From positions 1 to 42,425 of the forward strand of contig JAIKZG010000047.1 of assembly GCA_024682415.1 (NCBI GenBank): a stretch of 42,425 nucleotides of DNA, read 5' to 3'. Positions 41,766 through 42,425 of this stretch are shown piece by piece. This DNA is from Prevotella sp. GTDB lineage: Bacteria > Bacteroidota > Bacteroidia > Bacteroidales > Bacteroidaceae. How positions within the stretch are numbered: position 1 is the stretch's first letter; the number at the start of each line of letters is the position of its first letter. Made by a program: the position numbers and the translations under genes. A model generated the notes under the pieces. The model saw nothing but the letters and a program-made list of their open reading frames with translations, had not been told where the DNA came from and did no database searches.

Positions 41766-42385
41766 TTACAAACTCGTTTTCGGAGTGAAATTCGGTTTGT
41801 AGTTGTTACAAACTCATTTTCGTCTGGAATTTGGTTTGTAGTCGTTACAAACTCATTTTCTGTCTGAAATTCGGTTTGTAGGTGTTACAAACTCGTTTTC
41901 AGTCCGATTTTCAGTTTGTAGGTGTTACAAAGCCGTTTTCGGTCCGATTTTCAGTTTGTAGTTGTTACAAACTCGTTTTCAGTCCGATTTTCAGTTTGTA
42001 GTTGTTACAAAGTCTCAATCAAGCCTGAAAATCAGTTTGTAGGTGTTACAATTATGACACTTTTTAAGAAATAAGTGTTTGTAATGGCTACAAATGTTAA
42101 GGCGTGCAAAATTTTGCGATTTGTTGTAATTACAAATTTTAAATTACGCCCGAAAAATCACATTGTAGGAGCAACAAATTGTGAAAAAAGAACAGAAAAT
42201 GATTTTGTTTTTACTCATTAACGAAAATTACGAGATAAACTTTACAGTTTTAACAATTACAAAGTCATTTTCAGTGTGAAATTGAGTTTGTAGGTGTTAC
42301 AAAGTGATTTTTCGCCTTGATTTCGAGTTTGTAACTGTTACAAACTGATTTTCTGCGTCGTTTTCCACTTTGTAACACCTACAAA
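41766..42385. repeat. Array of palindromic repeats with about 40-bp period
   Basis: Seven sites of the form TTTGTA-N5-TACAAA begin at 41796, 41835, 41875, 41915, 41955, 41995 and 42036 (the last with one mismatch). Further copies begin at 42078, 42287, 42328 and 42369, with degenerate ones between (about 42124 and 42162). Between sites the unit carries a GTTTTC/GATTTTCAG block. I see no ORF of note from 41730 to the right edge, and the array may run past it. It could be a protein-binding array or an expanded intergenic palindrome family. Confidence 0.88.
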
Positions 42386-42425
42386 GTGACAAATCGCCCT
42401 TGAAACGCTCCCTGCAATTCATCAA

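Noticed and set aside
41766..42385. CRISPR array with 40-bp period
   Set aside because: The sequence between palindromes is itself repeated and not unique, and the repeat core is too short and variable.

Overview
The window looks like a chromosomal stretch from a Bacteroidales bacterium, most likely a gut or oral Prevotella-like lineage. The evidence is the recurring Bacteroidetes promoter (TTTG, about 19-20 nt, then TAnnTTTG), a short primary sigma factor without region 1.1, a GldE homologue, an RprX/RprY-type two-component pair, a six-gene Rnf operon in the order B-C-D-G-E-A, an S16 with a long Ala/Lys/Glu tail, and a giant secreted protein ending in a Prevotella-style type IX secretion (T9SS) sorting tail. 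Genus assignment is inference. Almost everything is housekeeping or conserved accessory DNA. I see no phage, CRISPR array, rRNA or transposase.

Layout. 1-2,000: the start of a surface-type lipoprotein (minus), a 42-bp tandem array behind a good promoter, and a DUF6261-like gene. 2,045-6,433: a 1,462-residue secreted multidomain protein (minus). 6,633-12,932: a minus-strand run of GDP-fucose synthase, mannose-1-phosphate guanylyltransferase, KdsB, TilS, RlmI and an RNase D-like exonuclease, mixing envelope sugar supply with RNA modification. 13,084-20,420 (plus): FtsK, a LolA-like protein, a large membrane protein, RlmD and asparaginase. 20,421-21,043 is a repeat-rich spacer. 21,044-22,701 (minus): Prs and a TenI/ThiE-like protein. 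22,882-24,045: NspC. 24,249-24,677: four tRNAs (Gly, Leu, Leu, Gly). 24,815-28,755: an unknown protein, Ssb, GldE, RpoD and a small secreted protein. 28,820-30,521: an HPr-kinase-like protein, an S26-type peptidase and a PqqD-like protein in tandem, closed by a strong terminator. 30,746-33,059: RprX/RprY. 33,150-33,521: an FlK-like thioesterase (minus). 33,677-39,320: RseC followed by the Rnf electron-transport complex. 39,415-41,241: GalE and S16. 41,476-41,728: a short transcription unit with a possible 32-residue membrane peptide. From about 41,766 to the end: a 40-bp periodic array of palindromes.

The candidates for something undescribed are: (1) the kinase/peptidase/PqqD module, which has the parts of a peptide-modification system but no obvious precursor; (2) the short transcription unit after rpsP, with promoter, folded leader, small hydrophobic ORF and GNRA-capped terminator; (3) the palindrome array that follows it; (4) a MITE-like 178-bp element with 24-bp terminal inverted repeats, a third copy of which lies upstream of ansA; and (5) an inverted repeat that encloses the galE promoter. 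No database search was possible, so family names rest on recognised motifs and recalled family features.
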